A stretch of 64,000 nt of DNA from NCBI GenBank assembly GCA_964581565.1, contig CAZOOZ010000002.1:1-64000 (forward strand), given 5' to 3'. Below, one piece after another: positions 7,773 to 17,303 of this stretch. A program made the position numbers and the translations under genes. This DNA is from UBA1433 sp964581565 (GTDB taxonomy: Bacteria; Bacillota; Clostridia; Eubacteriales; UBA1433). Positions within the stretch are counted from its first letter, which is position 1. Each line of letters opens with the position of its first letter. The notes under the pieces are model-generated. The model did not search any database. It had not been told where the DNA came from and worked only from the letters and a program-made list of their open reading frames with translations.

Positions 7773-9059
7773 TTACGCGAGGTTGTTTTCATTAAATTCT
7801 TCTAATATAAGCTTTTTCTTTTCATCATAATCTTCTTGAGTAATCAGCCCTTCGTCCAACATGCCCTTGAACTCTTTTAACTGTTCCTTTATAGTGAGTA
7901 TATCTTTTTTATTAATTATGTTTGCAGCTCCCCCAATAATGGGCTCTGATATAACATCTTGATTTTTTACATGAGAATGAAGTTCTTTATCGGGGAAATA
8001 GCATAAAAGATCTTTATAAAAATCTATTCCTTTAACATCTATCATTTTATTGTCGGAAAGAGTAACTAACACTTCTCGTAAATCGCATATTTCGTTGTTT
8101 AATGTTAAAGTACCGAAAAGAGCACCCCAAATTATTGCGCCGGTCATACCTATGCCTATCAAATTAACTTCTCCGCCTGTCACTTTAACAACTTCTGTTC
8201 CTAAATATGTAAATGAAACGATATCCTTTTCCGAATATCTATAAGGAGTTATTAAATTATTTGCATGTAAATACGGAATGGTGTATACTAAATCTGTTTC
8301 ATGCATTCTTAGTGCCATTTCTTGATATTGGTCTATTGATAAATCTGATTTAGGCAGCAAACCTGTAGTAAAATGAAATCTTAAAATACTGACCTTCGGA
8401 ATATCAAAGAAAACAATTTCATCTTTATTAATATTGTAACACGCAGACTTGTCTTGAAATGCTAAATGCGATTTTTCAATAATAATTGTTTTCGCATTTT
8501 CTATGTCAACTTTATAAATTGAATTAAATATATCAGCATCGTTCTTAAATTTTTCAATTAATTTATTAAAATATATATAAATATCCTTTTGCGCCGCTAG
8601 TTCTATTTCGTTTGCTCTTTTTTGTGCAACCTCTTTTATTTCTTCTTCAGAATGCTCCGCTCTACGCTTAGAATCAGCAAGTTTATATGATATGAATGCC
8701 AAAATAGAGCCAATCATAATTACCACAATAACCCTTATAATAGCGTCACTACCCGTATCCGCCGTTGCGGCAAACAATATAGCAAAAACTGTCATTATAC
8801 CAACAATTATAAATGAACTCCAGAATAATATTCTAGCTGTTATGCTGGGTATTATCTGTTTTGTTTTGAATTCACAATCAAATCCAATAAAAATATCATT
8901 GATTTCTGCTTCAGTTTTTGAAGACAATTCTGATATTAATTTATTAAAAAAAGCTTCCGATTGACTGAGACGAATAAAAGTTTTTTTAGCGCTGACCGCA
9001 GTATTATCAAGCAATTTTTCATCTTTCGGCATTGTCTTTATTCTCTTATCCAGTTCCAT
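7773..9059 (-). CDS. Membrane protein with C-terminal SHOCT domain
   Basis: 428 residues. Two membrane helices lie near residues 75-125 (ARILFWSSFIIVGIMTVFAI and IIRVIVVIMIGSILAFIS), followed by a coiled region and a soluble domain. The last about 30 residues (LKEFKGMLDEGLITQEDYDEKKKLIL) are a classic SHOCT short helical domain, often an oligomerisation or tethering module. The middle shows a segment resembling PH-like SHOCT partners (GTEVVKVTGGEVNLIGIGM). Function unknown. AAAGGAG lies before the ATG and the gene stands alone. Confidence 0.7.
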   Translation of the reverse strand: MELDKRIKTMPKDEKLLDNTAVSAKKTFIRLSQSEAFFNKLISELSSKTEAEINDIFIGFDCEFKTKQIIPSITARILFWSSFIIVGIMTVFAILFAATADTGSDAIIRVIVVIMIGSILAFISYKLADSKRRAEHSEEEIKEVAQKRANEIELAAQKDIYIYFNKLIEKFKNDADIFNSIYKVDIENAKTIIIEKSHLAFQDKSACYNINKDEIVFFDIPKVSILRFHFTTGLLPKSDLSIDQYQEMALRMHETDLVYTIPYLHANNLITPYRYSEKDIVSFTYLGTEVVKVTGGEVNLIGIGMTGAIIWGALFGTLTLNNEICDLREVLVTLSDNKMIDVKGIDFYKDLLCYFPDKELHSHVKNQDVISEPIIGGAANIINKKDILTIKEQLKEFKGMLDEGLITQEDYDEKKKLILEEFNENNLA

Positions 9060-9386
9060 ATTACAACTCCTTTTTTTGTATGACCGTGACTACTCGATTC
9101 ATAATAACAGCCAATTTATTTTCATAAAATTTAAATAATTATTATTTGCAACAAAGCTGAAATGCCTTTAGAGAAAGTTATGCAACGATATTATTATTTG
9201 AATTTGTTTAGAATTAAGAATATATCAATTAAATATATATTAGCATTATGCAATAGTTAATTCAAGGATTATGTTGCAAAGATTCTATCTTTAATATTTT
9301 CACACATACAAAATTGACAAAATGTTAAACATACTACTCTAAAGTAAGGATATATAAAAGTAGCCACGCCTTTTAAAGCAGATAAT

Positions 9387-9421
9387 TAAAAAAACCTGTA
9401 TTTTAGTACAGGTTTTTTTAA
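9387..9421. terminator. Bidirectional terminator at the prophage edge
   Basis: AAAAAAACCTGTA TTTTAG TACAGGTTTTTTT is symmetric and lies just downstream of the endolysin. It marks the 3' end of the prophage transcription unit. The rest of 9060-9386 is AT-rich, with nothing recognised. Confidence 0.75.
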
Positions 9422-9464
9422 TTTCTTATTCTTATCTGCCAATATTACATATACAAGGTTTCTG

Positions 9465-10178
9465 TTATTTCACATCCACATGCACAGCCCCGAACCCTGT
9501 GTAAGTATAGCTCACTTCAGGCTGCTGCATAAACCATTTCTTTAACTTTAAGTCGTTGTCGCTGTTAAAGTCCAGTGAGCAGTCGGCCGCTTTTCCATCT
9601 CTATGCTTGCTGTTTTTGATGCCTCCGACTTTATTGTTTTGATATGCACATCTCACACCGCTCGTGATATGGATCGGAAGATTGAAATGCTCCCTTGCCC
9701 TTTCAAGCAGCGCTATAAGCACACTGTTCGGCTCAGCCGGAAAGCCGTTGCAATGATTGCAAGGACAGATAAACTCCCGCCTTTTAAAATATTTTACCCG
9801 CTCCCAATTCACTTTTCCGACGGTCTGGCTCATCATATACGGCTCCAGCGCATGCATAGTTTTGCTGCCGATGATGCCATCCACGATCAGCCTTTTATTC
9901 TTTTGAAATTTTTTGATAGCTTGAATCGTCTTTCTGCCGACAAGCCCGTCTGCCGACAGCTTCGTCCCCGCCTTATTGAGCGCCCTTTGCAGCTCTTTGA
10001 TATATTCGATCAGCGCCGTCTCGGTTTCTTTGCCATAGATACCGTCTACTAAAAGTTTTTGATCATGCTGAAATTTTAAATAGGCGGCTTTTGTGAGCCG
10101 CCCTTCTATGCCGTCTGCCGCACCAAAATAATACGCCGTAGCTCTTAAATTCTTTTGACGTTGTTTTATATTAAGCAT
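9465..10178 (-). CDS. Phage endolysin: two peptidoglycan-binding domains and M15-type peptidase
   Basis: 237 residues from the ATG at 10178 (AGGAGGAAGGCGGCA upstream). An in-frame start 27 bases earlier lies inside the holin gene and is less likely. Residues 1-55 and 60-115 each carry a PG_binding_1-like repeat (DGIEGRLTKAAYLKFQ, DGLVGRKTIQAIKKFQ). The second half is a D-Ala-D-Ala carboxypeptidase-like M15 domain with ITSGVRCAYQN, SKHRDGKAADC and a terminal GAVHVDVK supplying zinc ligands. It should cleave cell-wall peptide at phage lysis. It overlaps the holin gene by 8 bp. Confidence 0.85.
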   Translation of the reverse strand: MLNIKQRQKNLRATAYYFGAADGIEGRLTKAAYLKFQHDQKLLVDGIYGKETETALIEYIKELQRALNKAGTKLSADGLVGRKTIQAIKKFQKNKRLIVDGIIGSKTMHALEPYMMSQTVGKVNWERVKYFKRREFICPCNHCNGFPAEPNSVLIALLERAREHFNLPIHITSGVRCAYQNNKVGGIKNSKHRDGKAADCSLDFNSDNDLKLKKWFMQQPEVSYTYTGFGAVHVDVK

Positions 10179-10359
10179 TGCCGCCTTCCTCCTTTTCTTC
10201 TTCACGTTTTGTAAAATAATAAGTCACGATTGCCGTGATCACGCTTGCCGTAAGCTCACTGGGTATTTTATCTGTCAAGGCAAGCACACAAAACACCGCC
10301 ATAACCGCAAGTGTGATAATGGACTTTACTTTAAATAATTTTATTAATTGTTCTTTCAT
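10171..10359 (-). CDS. Phage holin-like small membrane protein
   Basis: 62 residues with two likely membrane helices (SIITLAVMAVFCVLALT and ELTASVITAIVTYYFT) and a charged KREEEKEEGG tail. The size, tail and position directly before an overlapping endolysin are typical of a phage holin. RBS AGAGGAGAATAA. Confidence 0.75.
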   Translation of the reverse strand: MKEQLIKLFKVKSIITLAVMAVFCVLALTDKIPSELTASVITAIVTYYFTKREEEKEEGGNA

Positions 10360-10370
10360 TTATTCTCCTC

Positions 10371-10616
10371 TTATTTCAACAGCCCGTAAATAAAAGCGGC
10401 CAGCCCCACGAGCCAGCCTAAAAGCCATTGTATTTCTTTTTTATTTTCATTTTTGTTTTCCAGGCATGTCTCGATCTCTCGCAGCCGCCCCTCAAAATCT
10501 TTTTGACTCGTTCTCAGTCCGTTGTACTCTTTGATCAATTTTGTTGTCTCTGTCAGTTCCATCTTAAGTTCATTGATCATTTCAAATAATTCTTTGTTGT
10601 TATACCAGTTCTCCAC
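10371..10616 (-). CDS. XhlA-like phage lysis protein
   Basis: 81 residues starting at GTG with GGAGGCGGGAAA upstream. A long amphipathic coiled coil (residues 5-60) is followed by one C-terminal membrane helix (WLLGWLVGLAAFIYGLLK). This is the layout of the hemolysin XhlA family, which acts with a holin in lysis. Confidence 0.7.
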   Translation of the reverse strand: MENWYNNKELFEMINELKMELTETTKLIKEYNGLRTSQKDFEGRLREIETCLENKNENKKEIQWLLGWLVGLAAFIYGLLK

Positions 10617-10646
10617 TTTCCCGCCTCCATTAAAAAAAGCACCTTT

Positions 10647-11114
10647 TCAGGTGCTCTGTAGTTGAAATTCGCCATACTGCTCAATCTGCTCTAAAATATA
10701 TTTTGTCTGGCAGAGCAAAGGCTCTCCTGTATACTGCATATAAGCATCGGCACACAGGCTAAAATTTCTTATCCTTTCATTACGCTTGATTTCATATAAA
10801 ATCAGTTTATTCAACCACACAATATCGTCTAAAGCAAAGTCTTTTTTGCCATTAAACAATTGTATCAATTTTGCATGCTCCACATTGATGACTTCCCTGT
10901 ATTCCTGCGGAGGCTGATACTCGGTCAGCAAGGATTTTTCCCACAAAGTAAGATATCGATACTCAATGCCGTCATAATTAACATAGCCAAACTCACATGT
11001 ATCCTGATAGACACATCCGTCACAATTCGTTGTCGGTTTTTTTTGTTCTTGATTTTCTTCTTCATTGTCTTTTGTCTGGCCGGATTTTTTTTTAAAAAAT
11101 TTAAATATTTTCAT
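10647..11114 (-). CDS. Phage hypothetical protein with CxxC-type cluster
   Basis: 155 residues. A basic N-terminus and charged linker are followed by CDGCVYQDTCEFG, a possible metal-binding cluster, and a helical C-terminal half. It lies between fibre and lysis genes. The hairpin AAAGCACCTTTTCAGGTGCTCT at about 10635 overlaps its 3' end. No function recognised. The gap 11115-11304 has no convincing gene. Confidence 0.55.
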   Translation of the reverse strand: MKIFKFFKKKSGQTKDNEEENQEQKKPTTNCDGCVYQDTCEFGYVNYDGIEYRYLTLWEKSLLTEYQPPQEYREVINVEHAKLIQLFNGKKDFALDDIVWLNKLILYEIKRNERIRNFSLCADAYMQYTGEPLLCQTKYILEQIEQYGEFQLQST

Positions 11115-11304
11115 TTATTTTCATCCCGCATTGTGATCGCACTTACTAAGCTGATTATTATCATACTAAAATTTTTTGTTGATTACAATCCGTATTCGAC
11201 AATTTTTTTGCTTTTCATGACTGAAAACAAACGTATTTACGTATATATCATTTAAAATATCATAGATTTTTATAATTAATAATTTTTTTGTGACTGCCAA
11301 TCAT

Positions 11305-11676
11305 CTATAGCCTTGCTCGGATTTCATTTATTCTCACCTTTTTTATCTCAGCCTGCTCATGCATCGCGATAATATCTCTGTCATAGTCTATACCGAGTTC
11401 CATGCTTCTTCTGTATTGATTACATTGTATATCATATTCGCCAAACCATCTCTCAAGGCTTTCAAGCTCTTCTAAAAGGGCTTGCCTGCTTTCATATTCG
11501 GACTTCTTATTTTGATCAAGTAAAAAATTACTTCCGTCATAAATATAAAATCTTTTGTTTTCTTCGATATCGTCAGGAACAGTAATATTTGCCAGCTCTG
11601 TTTTACTTGTATCTTCTTCAGCAACAACATGCAAGATGACACCTTGACTGTCAATAATGACGCTTTGAACATTCAT
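11305..11676 (-). CDS. Phage tail-fibre-associated hypothetical protein
   Basis: 123 residues. The N-terminal half is beta-like (SVIIDSQGVILHVVAEED) and the C-terminal half is a helical coiled coil. Small proteins of this layout commonly follow fibre genes in Firmicute phages, some as chaperones. Assignment rests on position. Confidence 0.5.
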   Translation of the reverse strand: MNVQSVIIDSQGVILHVVAEEDTSKTELANITVPDDIEENKRFYIYDGSNFLLDQNKKSEYESRQALLEELESLERWFGEYDIQCNQYRRSMELGIDYDRDIIAMHEQAEIKKVRINEIRARL

Positions 11677-11691
11677 GCTCTCACTCCTTTC

Positions 11692-12561
11692 TTATGCTGT
11701 TCTCTTCCACATATAAACGGTGATGTAAGGGGGTAGATTGCCCGCGCTTCCCGCACCGGTCGAAGACGTGTTTCCGCTTAGCGTGTGATTATGTGATGCA
11801 TCGATTACAAATCCATCGGTATACGATGTTCCGTTCGCGCTTTTGGAAGAGGTTGCATATCCTACAACTTCTCCTGTGGCATCTCTTTCGGTTAGGATTC
11901 CGGTTGCACTGACATCAGAGCTTGAAGATTGAACTGCTACATTTAAGAAAGTTCCTGTCAAGCTTTTTGTACTCACTGTTCCGCTCGACAAGCTATGCGA
12001 ATGGCTCTGTAAGTCTTTGCTGCCGCCGCTCTTTTCGACCGTATTAAAATCACCGTCGCTCGCATTCATCCCCGCAAGCATCCTGCCTTGCCCAAAGCTC
12101 ACCCATGTTCCGCCGAACAACGAAGCGGGGCTTGTAGCAGAGACTGATAAATAGATCGCTCCGACAGGATACGTTAAATCGAGCAGATCTTTGTTTTCAA
12201 CAAACCATGACCACGCGCCCCAAGTGCCGTTGTAATAATTTCTTCGATATACGCGCGAAATTGAATTTTGATAAGGAAGGTATGTTGAAAATGTCTGTTT
12301 GCATGCCCCGTTTTCCGCATGGTGCTCCACCGCAAGACAAAACGCCCAGTCTGCGGGCGTGTTTGCTATCGTCGCAGCCGTAACATTGCGCTCACAGTAA
12401 TAAAATCCTTCAGATGTGTACTCATTCAGATCCGCGCCATTCCCTATTTCTTGTCCCGCAAACATCGGATTTTTATGCAGTGTTTCAATACTGCCCAAAT
12501 CATATCGTCTAAGCAGTTCCTCAATTGTTTTAACAGCAGGAATATCTCGTTTGATAGCCAT
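11692..12561 (-). CDS. Phage tail fibre / collar-like protein
   Basis: 289 residues from the ATG that overlaps the upstream stop (TAATG), with AGAGGGG upstream. Residues 30-130 resemble a pyocin-knob/fibre domain (NGTWGAWSWF). Residues about 145-195 match the baseplate Gp10-type collar segment (YPVGAIYLSVSATSPASLFG, GTWVSFGQGRML). A Ser/Thr/Gly-rich region ends in HNHTLSGNTSSTGAG and the terminal ITVYMWKRTA. It is a receptor-binding or adhesion candidate. Confidence 0.75.
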   Translation of the reverse strand: MAIKRDIPAVKTIEELLRRYDLGSIETLHKNPMFAGQEIGNGADLNEYTSEGFYYCERNVTAATIANTPADWAFCLAVEHHAENGACKQTFSTYLPYQNSISRVYRRNYYNGTWGAWSWFVENKDLLDLTYPVGAIYLSVSATSPASLFGGTWVSFGQGRMLAGMNASDGDFNTVEKSGGSKDLQSHSHSLSSGTVSTKSLTGTFLNVAVQSSSSDVSATGILTERDATGEVVGYATSSKSANGTSYTDGFVIDASHNHTLSGNTSSTGAGSAGNLPPYITVYMWKRTA

Positions 12562-13376
12562 TAATAAATACCCCTCTTTACCGATCCGCCAACTCCGATA
12601 TACGGAATGCATTTTTTAATGCTTCCGCCAGCTTCCTTATATATAACACACCTTTTTATAACTCCGCCTACGCCTCGCCTTAAAAATCCCGCTATAGTTC
12701 CAGTGGCCGTCTTTGTGCTTGTGCTTCCTATTTGCGTGCTTCCGCTATATGTTTTTAAATTGAATGTAACAGTTGCGGCCAAATCAGATATATATTTATA
12801 AAATTTTAATATCTCGTCATCCGTGAACTCGACCTTAGAGCCACTTGCAAGTTCATATCCGGTCCTGATAGCGGTAGCCCCTAAATAGATATCCAATTTC
12901 TCTGTGAAGCTCGCATATGCCGTATAAGCGATTGTCACGCCATCCTCTATGTTAAAGGATGAAATATTGGATAAAACAGATGCGCGCGGTATAGTATTGA
13001 GCGTTATGTCAATCGTTCCCTCTATATCACCAATGCTTGTGTCATTGTGGTAAAAAGCATATATTGTAGTTGTTAAAGTTCCATTGCTATTATGCGTTAC
13101 TGTATAAGTATCAGAAACGATCGTTTCAATAGAGCCTACTGAATCATAGCGCATATCCCATGAATATGTAGATGTTTTTGTGCTATCTCCGTCAATTTTT
13201 ATGCGGCATGTCTCGTTACCAGCGTCGTATGTAGCACTATTTGAAGCCATTTTCCTGACTTCAAGTCTTGCCGTGACTGTAGAAGTATTATTTGCTATAT
13301 TTTGCGTAGCTGACCAAACTATATAAAAGTCGTATGATGTGTAATCGCCTATGCGCTCAGAACCACTTAATTCCAT
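12561..13376 (-). CDS. Siphovirus DUF859-like structural protein
   Basis: 271 residues, beta-rich, with Ig-like strands (YDFYIVWSATQNIANNTSTV, STYSWDMRYDS, TVTHNSNGTLTTTIYA). This pattern matches the DUF859 family of tail/baseplate proteins. Its C-terminus carries three GVGG-[SV]-[IK]K-like repeats (GVGGVIKRC, EAGGSIKKC, GVGGSVKRG). RBS AAAGGAGTGTGTTTAG. Confidence 0.6.
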   Translation of the reverse strand: MELSGSERIGDYTSYDFYIVWSATQNIANNTSTVTARLEVRKMASNSATYDAGNETCRIKIDGDSTKTSTYSWDMRYDSVGSIETIVSDTYTVTHNSNGTLTTTIYAFYHNDTSIGDIEGTIDITLNTIPRASVLSNISSFNIEDGVTIAYTAYASFTEKLDIYLGATAIRTGYELASGSKVEFTDDEILKFYKYISDLAATVTFNLKTYSGSTQIGSTSTKTATGTIAGFLRRGVGGVIKRCVIYKEAGGSIKKCIPYIGVGGSVKRGIY

Positions 13377-13392
13377 CTAAACACACTCCTTT

Positions 13393-13815
13393 TTATGATG
13401 GATAACGCAAGTATATTGCGCCGTTTGCCAAACTTGACGGTGCCGCAGTTCCGCTGAGGATCGTTGCCTGCTTGCTGTTTAACTGTGTCTGCACGTCTCC
13501 CGTCACGCCCGCAAGCCTGTCCAGCTCCGTTGCCGTGACTTCATCCGTTTTTTCTGTGATCGCGTTGAGCTGCGTTTGTATATCACTCGCAACGTTGGAA
13601 AGATAGGCTATTTTCGAGCTGTCGACTCCATCCACGGTCGTCTGCTTTAATTCCAACGCCGCTTCCAGCGCGGGAATAAACGTATCATTTAAATAAGATT
13701 GTATATCTGTCGGCGCTTTATCCATCAAGGCTTTCAGCGCATCCGCCGTTGTTGTAGGTTCATCCGGCAGTGATTGCATATTTGCAACGTTTGTATTAAA
13801 TTTTGGTAATGCCAT
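13393..13815 (-). CDS. Phage tail/fibre-shaft hypothetical protein
   Basis: 140 residues, helical with heptad-like repeats containing VQTQLN and IQTQLN, ending in SLANGAIYLRYPS, a terminal fibre-like strand. It probably forms a trimeric shaft or connector. RBS AAGGAGAAAAA. Assignment by composition and position. Confidence 0.55.
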   Translation of the reverse strand: MALPKFNTNVANMQSLPDEPTTTADALKALMDKAPTDIQSYLNDTFIPALEAALELKQTTVDGVDSSKIAYLSNVASDIQTQLNAITEKTDEVTATELDRLAGVTGDVQTQLNSKQATILSGTAAPSSLANGAIYLRYPS

Positions 13816-13921
13816 TTTTTCTCCTTTTCATTTCTTGATATTTTATGGTATAATAAATTCATCATCCAGGTAAGCGCACACTTTCCTATCAACACATTTC
13901 GTAGGAAGGAGGAAGTGAACC

Positions 13922-14155
13922 ATGGACAAAAACAGGAATCGATGGATAAGCTCTGCGACCGAGCAGTGGGTAGTGGAAGGCGATGGCTTTATCTGCATAT
14001 TCCGGCGTTCCAAGCGTCCGTTAGGAATGCAATGCCATACCACAATTGCCAAAAGGCAGCCTGCGGCTATGCTCGTTATGCAAAACAATATCCCGATGTG
14101 CTTTCAATATGCATCCGCATTTGATCCTCTTTTGTCGGATGATAAAGTTCATTAA
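13922..14155 (+). CDS. Small opposite-strand gene in the prophage (moron candidate)
   Basis: 77 residues with a strong AGGAAGGAGGAAGTGAACC site before the ATG. A TATAAT at about 13848 and a terminator at 14185-14222 make it an independent unit, opposite to all phage genes around it. The sequence (TEQWVVEGDGFICIFRR) is not recognised. It fits a lysogenic-conversion insert. Confidence 0.5.
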   Translation: MDKNRNRWISSATEQWVVEGDGFICIFRRSKRPLGMQCHTTIAKRQPAAMLVMQNNIPMCFQYASAFDPLLSDDKVH

Positions 14156-14182
14156 AGATTGTTTTGTCAGTATTCTCACAAT

Positions 14183-14224
14183 TATAAATTGCGGCAGTTA
14201 TTTGTAGCTTGCCGCAATTTTTAT
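14183..14224. terminator. Terminator between the small plus-strand gene and phage gene
   Basis: ATTGCGGCAGTTATTT GTAGC TTGCCGCAAT followed by TTTTTA. It is symmetric enough to serve both the plus-strand small gene and the minus-strand 797-residue gene. Confidence 0.6.
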
Positions 14225-14225
14225 A

Positions 14226-16619
14226 TTAACTTTTTACATAATTACCAATCGTGAACTCGATCGTCGCTTCATAAAGTCCGAAAGGTTTGTCTGCTTCGTC
14301 CGAATAAAATTTTATGGAAAATTGTTTTATTTTCCTCTTTTTAACTTTAAAAACTAAAAATCCTCTCACGCCTGTTCCGAAAGAAAAACGGTCATAACCC
14401 TCTTCCTCCCGCAAAAAATATAAGAAATCCAAAAAATTGAATCCTTTCGTAGCGCTCGATAAAATATTTGTCCAATCCTCTTTATCGGTTTTTACATCGA
14501 TTTTCAAAATACTGTTCGGGATTCTTTTTACTTGTGCAACGCCGCCTCGCTTGCTGGTTGTTTTTAAATGCGTCAGCGAATTAAAAATATCCATCGGTGT
14601 CGTCCAGTAGCTCTCGATCAGCGCAGGTGTTTTCACTCCTTGCACAAGGCTGTCATCATGTGTGCCAAAAAATTTGCAGACCTGTCCGTCTTCTGTTGCG
14701 AAATACAGTTCCGATAAATATTCCTTGAGTACAGCAGCCTTCGATAAAACGCCGCCGATCATGATGCCGACCGCTTCCCAGTAATACCACTCATATTCGT
14801 TCCCGCTGATCTGCCTGCTGTCGGCAAGATACAGTCTGCCGTTGATTAAAATACACAGATAGTTGTTCCATACTTCAAGCTTTGCACTCTCCAGCCCTAT
14901 CTCATTCATAAGCTTTGTATCTACCATACCGGATTTATGATAAAGCCGTATTCCGTATTCATTGTTTATGATATTTTCCAGCCCTTGTTTTGACAAATAT
15001 ACGACTGCATCCCTGAAATTTACGCCTTCCGCTGCCGCGCCCAGATGAATCGGGCTTTCCGTCATCGGATAGATCCTGCCAAGCGTGGAATCGAGAGAAG
15101 ATGTATGAAAATAAACTTTCACGCCTTCGCCGTTATCATCTTTTATACAAATCAGCTTATCCGAAGAAGCAACGATGGCTCGTATAGGAACATTATCCGC
15201 TCCGTCGTCGTACCAGCTCTCATCCGCGTAGTAAGCGGGATCGTCCAGTTCCGAATGAAATAAGACGCCCTTATAAGAATCATTTCCGCTTACAAATACC
15301 CTGTTGTCAAATACTCTGCAAAGCTTGCAACCTTTGATATGCTCTGCATACCCGTCGGCCTTCTTTTTAAATACAACAACAACATTATCCTGACCGGGCG
15401 TTGTCGGGGCACCTGCCGGCGTATCGAGCGTAACTACATTGCCGGCCAGGCTCACCCCGCTTTCTTTTTTGATACCGCCTATATATACTGCAAGACCTTC
15501 CGAGTCTGTCGGCACGGTATCGAGTGAATAATTTAAAGATGAATTGTCTCCGATAAATGAATTTTTACGATAATCCGATAAATAATTGACGCCTTGATAG
15601 ATAACCCCTCCGCTTCCGCTCGGAAGCGCATTGATTCTTGTAAGCGGAATGGTTCCTACAACGTCGCTCACATTTTCCCCGTCATAAACCAGATAATTTT
15701 CCCCATCCAACAAATAAAGTTTTGTTATCCCGCCGTCGGTATACTTAAAACTTCGGGAAAACTCCTTATTCATTGTGATGTTTATTTTTTGAATATCCTG
15801 CAGGCTGCTTATTTCATCGGGAAAACTCTTCCAAATATACAAATCACTTTCAATATGGATCAAGGCTTTTCCATCACCGAGCACATGAAGTCCGTAGACT
15901 TTATTTGTCGTCCTCGATAAAACCTCCGTGATCCAACTATCCATTTCATCCGCCGTCGGCTCACTGCCTTCACCGAATAATGCTGTTAAGTTTATCAATA
16001 TAGGTTCTTTTACTTCCATTACTTTTCCGTTTGCTGTTGCTGTGTCTACATATATATTTGATATTCTTGGGTAATTAAAATCGCTTGATGTTTTTGTATG
16101 AACTCCGCTAAGTGTATACCATTCATTAGCAGCCGGTGTTCCTACTATGTCTATTTCATCATAAGAATTATCTATTCTAAGTAAAATATTTAAACAATCA
16201 GAATTAGTTACTCTAGCTGTATATGATGCGTATAGAACTTCCCCCACTTCAATATCGTCCGTGGATGTCCTAAATAATCTCGGGTCTATCCTTGTTGTGT
16301 CTCCAGCTACCGTACATACGTTGTCTGTAACAGATAAATTATTTCCAACCCAATCTCCAACTTCGTCAAAGTTATAATCAGACAAAAGATTTATATCGCT
16401 AAACAAATTGCTTAAATCACCCAATAAATTTATCCCCGGCCGCGTCTCAATAGCCTGACCGATCTGCGAATTATAATTTTTGTATACATTTTTAGCATCA
16501 GGACTTCTGGATGCAGACACTCTTGAAGGAATAGAAGAAAAGTCCACGCCTTTTAAATCCGTATAAAGACGCTGATAAGGCAGGCCCGCACTTGCGACCG
16601 ATTGTTTATAAGACATCAT
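14226..16619 (-). CDS. Large phage structural protein with CBM-like domain
   Basis: 797 residues. The N-terminus (KGVDFSSIPSRVSASRSPDA, then QAIETRPGINLL) resembles tail-hub or DNA-stabilisation proteins of short-tailed phages. Residues about 50-220 look like a carbohydrate-binding beta-sandwich (NFDEVGDWVGNNLSVTDN; GEVLYASYTARV; TALFGEGSEPTADEMDSWI). The remainder is beta-propeller-like. It follows a head-tail adaptor gene, overlapping by 14 bp. No tape-measure gene is visible, which favours a short-tailed layout. The exact role is uncertain. Confidence 0.6.
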   Translation of the reverse strand: MMSYKQSVASAGLPYQRLYTDLKGVDFSSIPSRVSASRSPDAKNVYKNYNSQIGQAIETRPGINLLGDLSNLFSDINLLSDYNFDEVGDWVGNNLSVTDNVCTVAGDTTRIDPRLFRTSTDDIEVGEVLYASYTARVTNSDCLNILLRIDNSYDEIDIVGTPAANEWYTLSGVHTKTSSDFNYPRISNIYVDTATANGKVMEVKEPILINLTALFGEGSEPTADEMDSWITEVLSRTTNKVYGLHVLGDGKALIHIESDLYIWKSFPDEISSLQDIQKINITMNKEFSRSFKYTDGGITKLYLLDGENYLVYDGENVSDVVGTIPLTRINALPSGSGGVIYQGVNYLSDYRKNSFIGDNSSLNYSLDTVPTDSEGLAVYIGGIKKESGVSLAGNVVTLDTPAGAPTTPGQDNVVVVFKKKADGYAEHIKGCKLCRVFDNRVFVSGNDSYKGVLFHSELDDPAYYADESWYDDGADNVPIRAIVASSDKLICIKDDNGEGVKVYFHTSSLDSTLGRIYPMTESPIHLGAAAEGVNFRDAVVYLSKQGLENIINNEYGIRLYHKSGMVDTKLMNEIGLESAKLEVWNNYLCILINGRLYLADSRQISGNEYEWYYWEAVGIMIGGVLSKAAVLKEYLSELYFATEDGQVCKFFGTHDDSLVQGVKTPALIESYWTTPMDIFNSLTHLKTTSKRGGVAQVKRIPNSILKIDVKTDKEDWTNILSSATKGFNFLDFLYFLREEEGYDRFSFGTGVRGFLVFKVKKRKIKQFSIKFYSDEADKPFGLYEATIEFTIGNYVKS

Positions 16620-17256
16620 ATTCTCCCTTTATCACCGAAATATTCTCGCGTAGTGTCTGCTTTTGCTCGATCTCATTTCTTGCCTGCATATATTCGTTAT
16701 AATATTGCACCGCTTTTGCCGGCTCATCGTCTTTGAATACCCTGTAAGCCATAAGCAGTGGCATTATATTTGCGACCGCGGGCTCAAGCTCGATTTCAAA
16801 ATCATTCGGTGTCTGCAAGGTGATCCTGCCCAATCTTTTTTTATAAATTGCTTTAAATGCGCCCGCCTGGCGCTTTTTCACATATAAATAACGGTCAAGC
16901 AGTATTTGATAATCTTCGGCTTTTACCCAACCGTATGCCTCATCTGATATCAAAAGCGGGTCCTGATTATCAAAACCTTCAAAGGTCTGCAGACCATCCT
17001 CTCTAGTATTCTCCAATAGATCATACTCATAAAATCCTTCTTCATCGCTTCGAGGCTGCGTAAAATCATAGAGGCTTTTGAGCGGGAATATTTTGGCAAG
17101 TTCAAGCAGTGCGTAATTTGCCGCCTCAACAACATTCGCGGCATATTCATTGGAATTTTTGTATTCGAGTGATTCTTCGTTGCTGTTATATTCCGTCTGA
17201 TCTAAAAACATCAGCCTGTTCATAGATTCTTTTATATCAAGCCATGTTATTTTCAT
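16606..17256 (-). CDS. Phage head-tail adaptor-like protein
   Basis: 216 residues, mostly helical with a beta insert. Its size and position between the decoration-type protein and the 797-residue structural protein match head-tail connector or tail-tubular proteins. AAGGAGAGATG precedes the start. Inferred from order and fold-like pattern only. Confidence 0.5.
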   Translation of the reverse strand: MKITWLDIKESMNRLMFLDQTEYNSNEESLEYKNSNEYAANVVEAANYALLELAKIFPLKSLYDFTQPRSDEEGFYEYDLLENTREDGLQTFEGFDNQDPLLISDEAYGWVKAEDYQILLDRYLYVKKRQAGAFKAIYKKRLGRITLQTPNDFEIELEPAVANIMPLLMAYRVFKDDEPAKAVQYYNEYMQARNEIEQKQTLRENISVIKGEYDVL

Positions 17257-17275
17257 CTTACATCTCTCCTTATAA

Positions 17276-17303
17276 AAAGGGGGAGATTTCTCCCCCTTTT
17301 GCT
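17276..17303. terminator. Hairpin upstream of the adaptor gene
   Basis: AAGGGGGAGATTTCTCCCCCTT is a strong symmetric hairpin with a following T run on both strands. It may attenuate transcription after the capsid and decoration genes. Confidence 0.6.
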
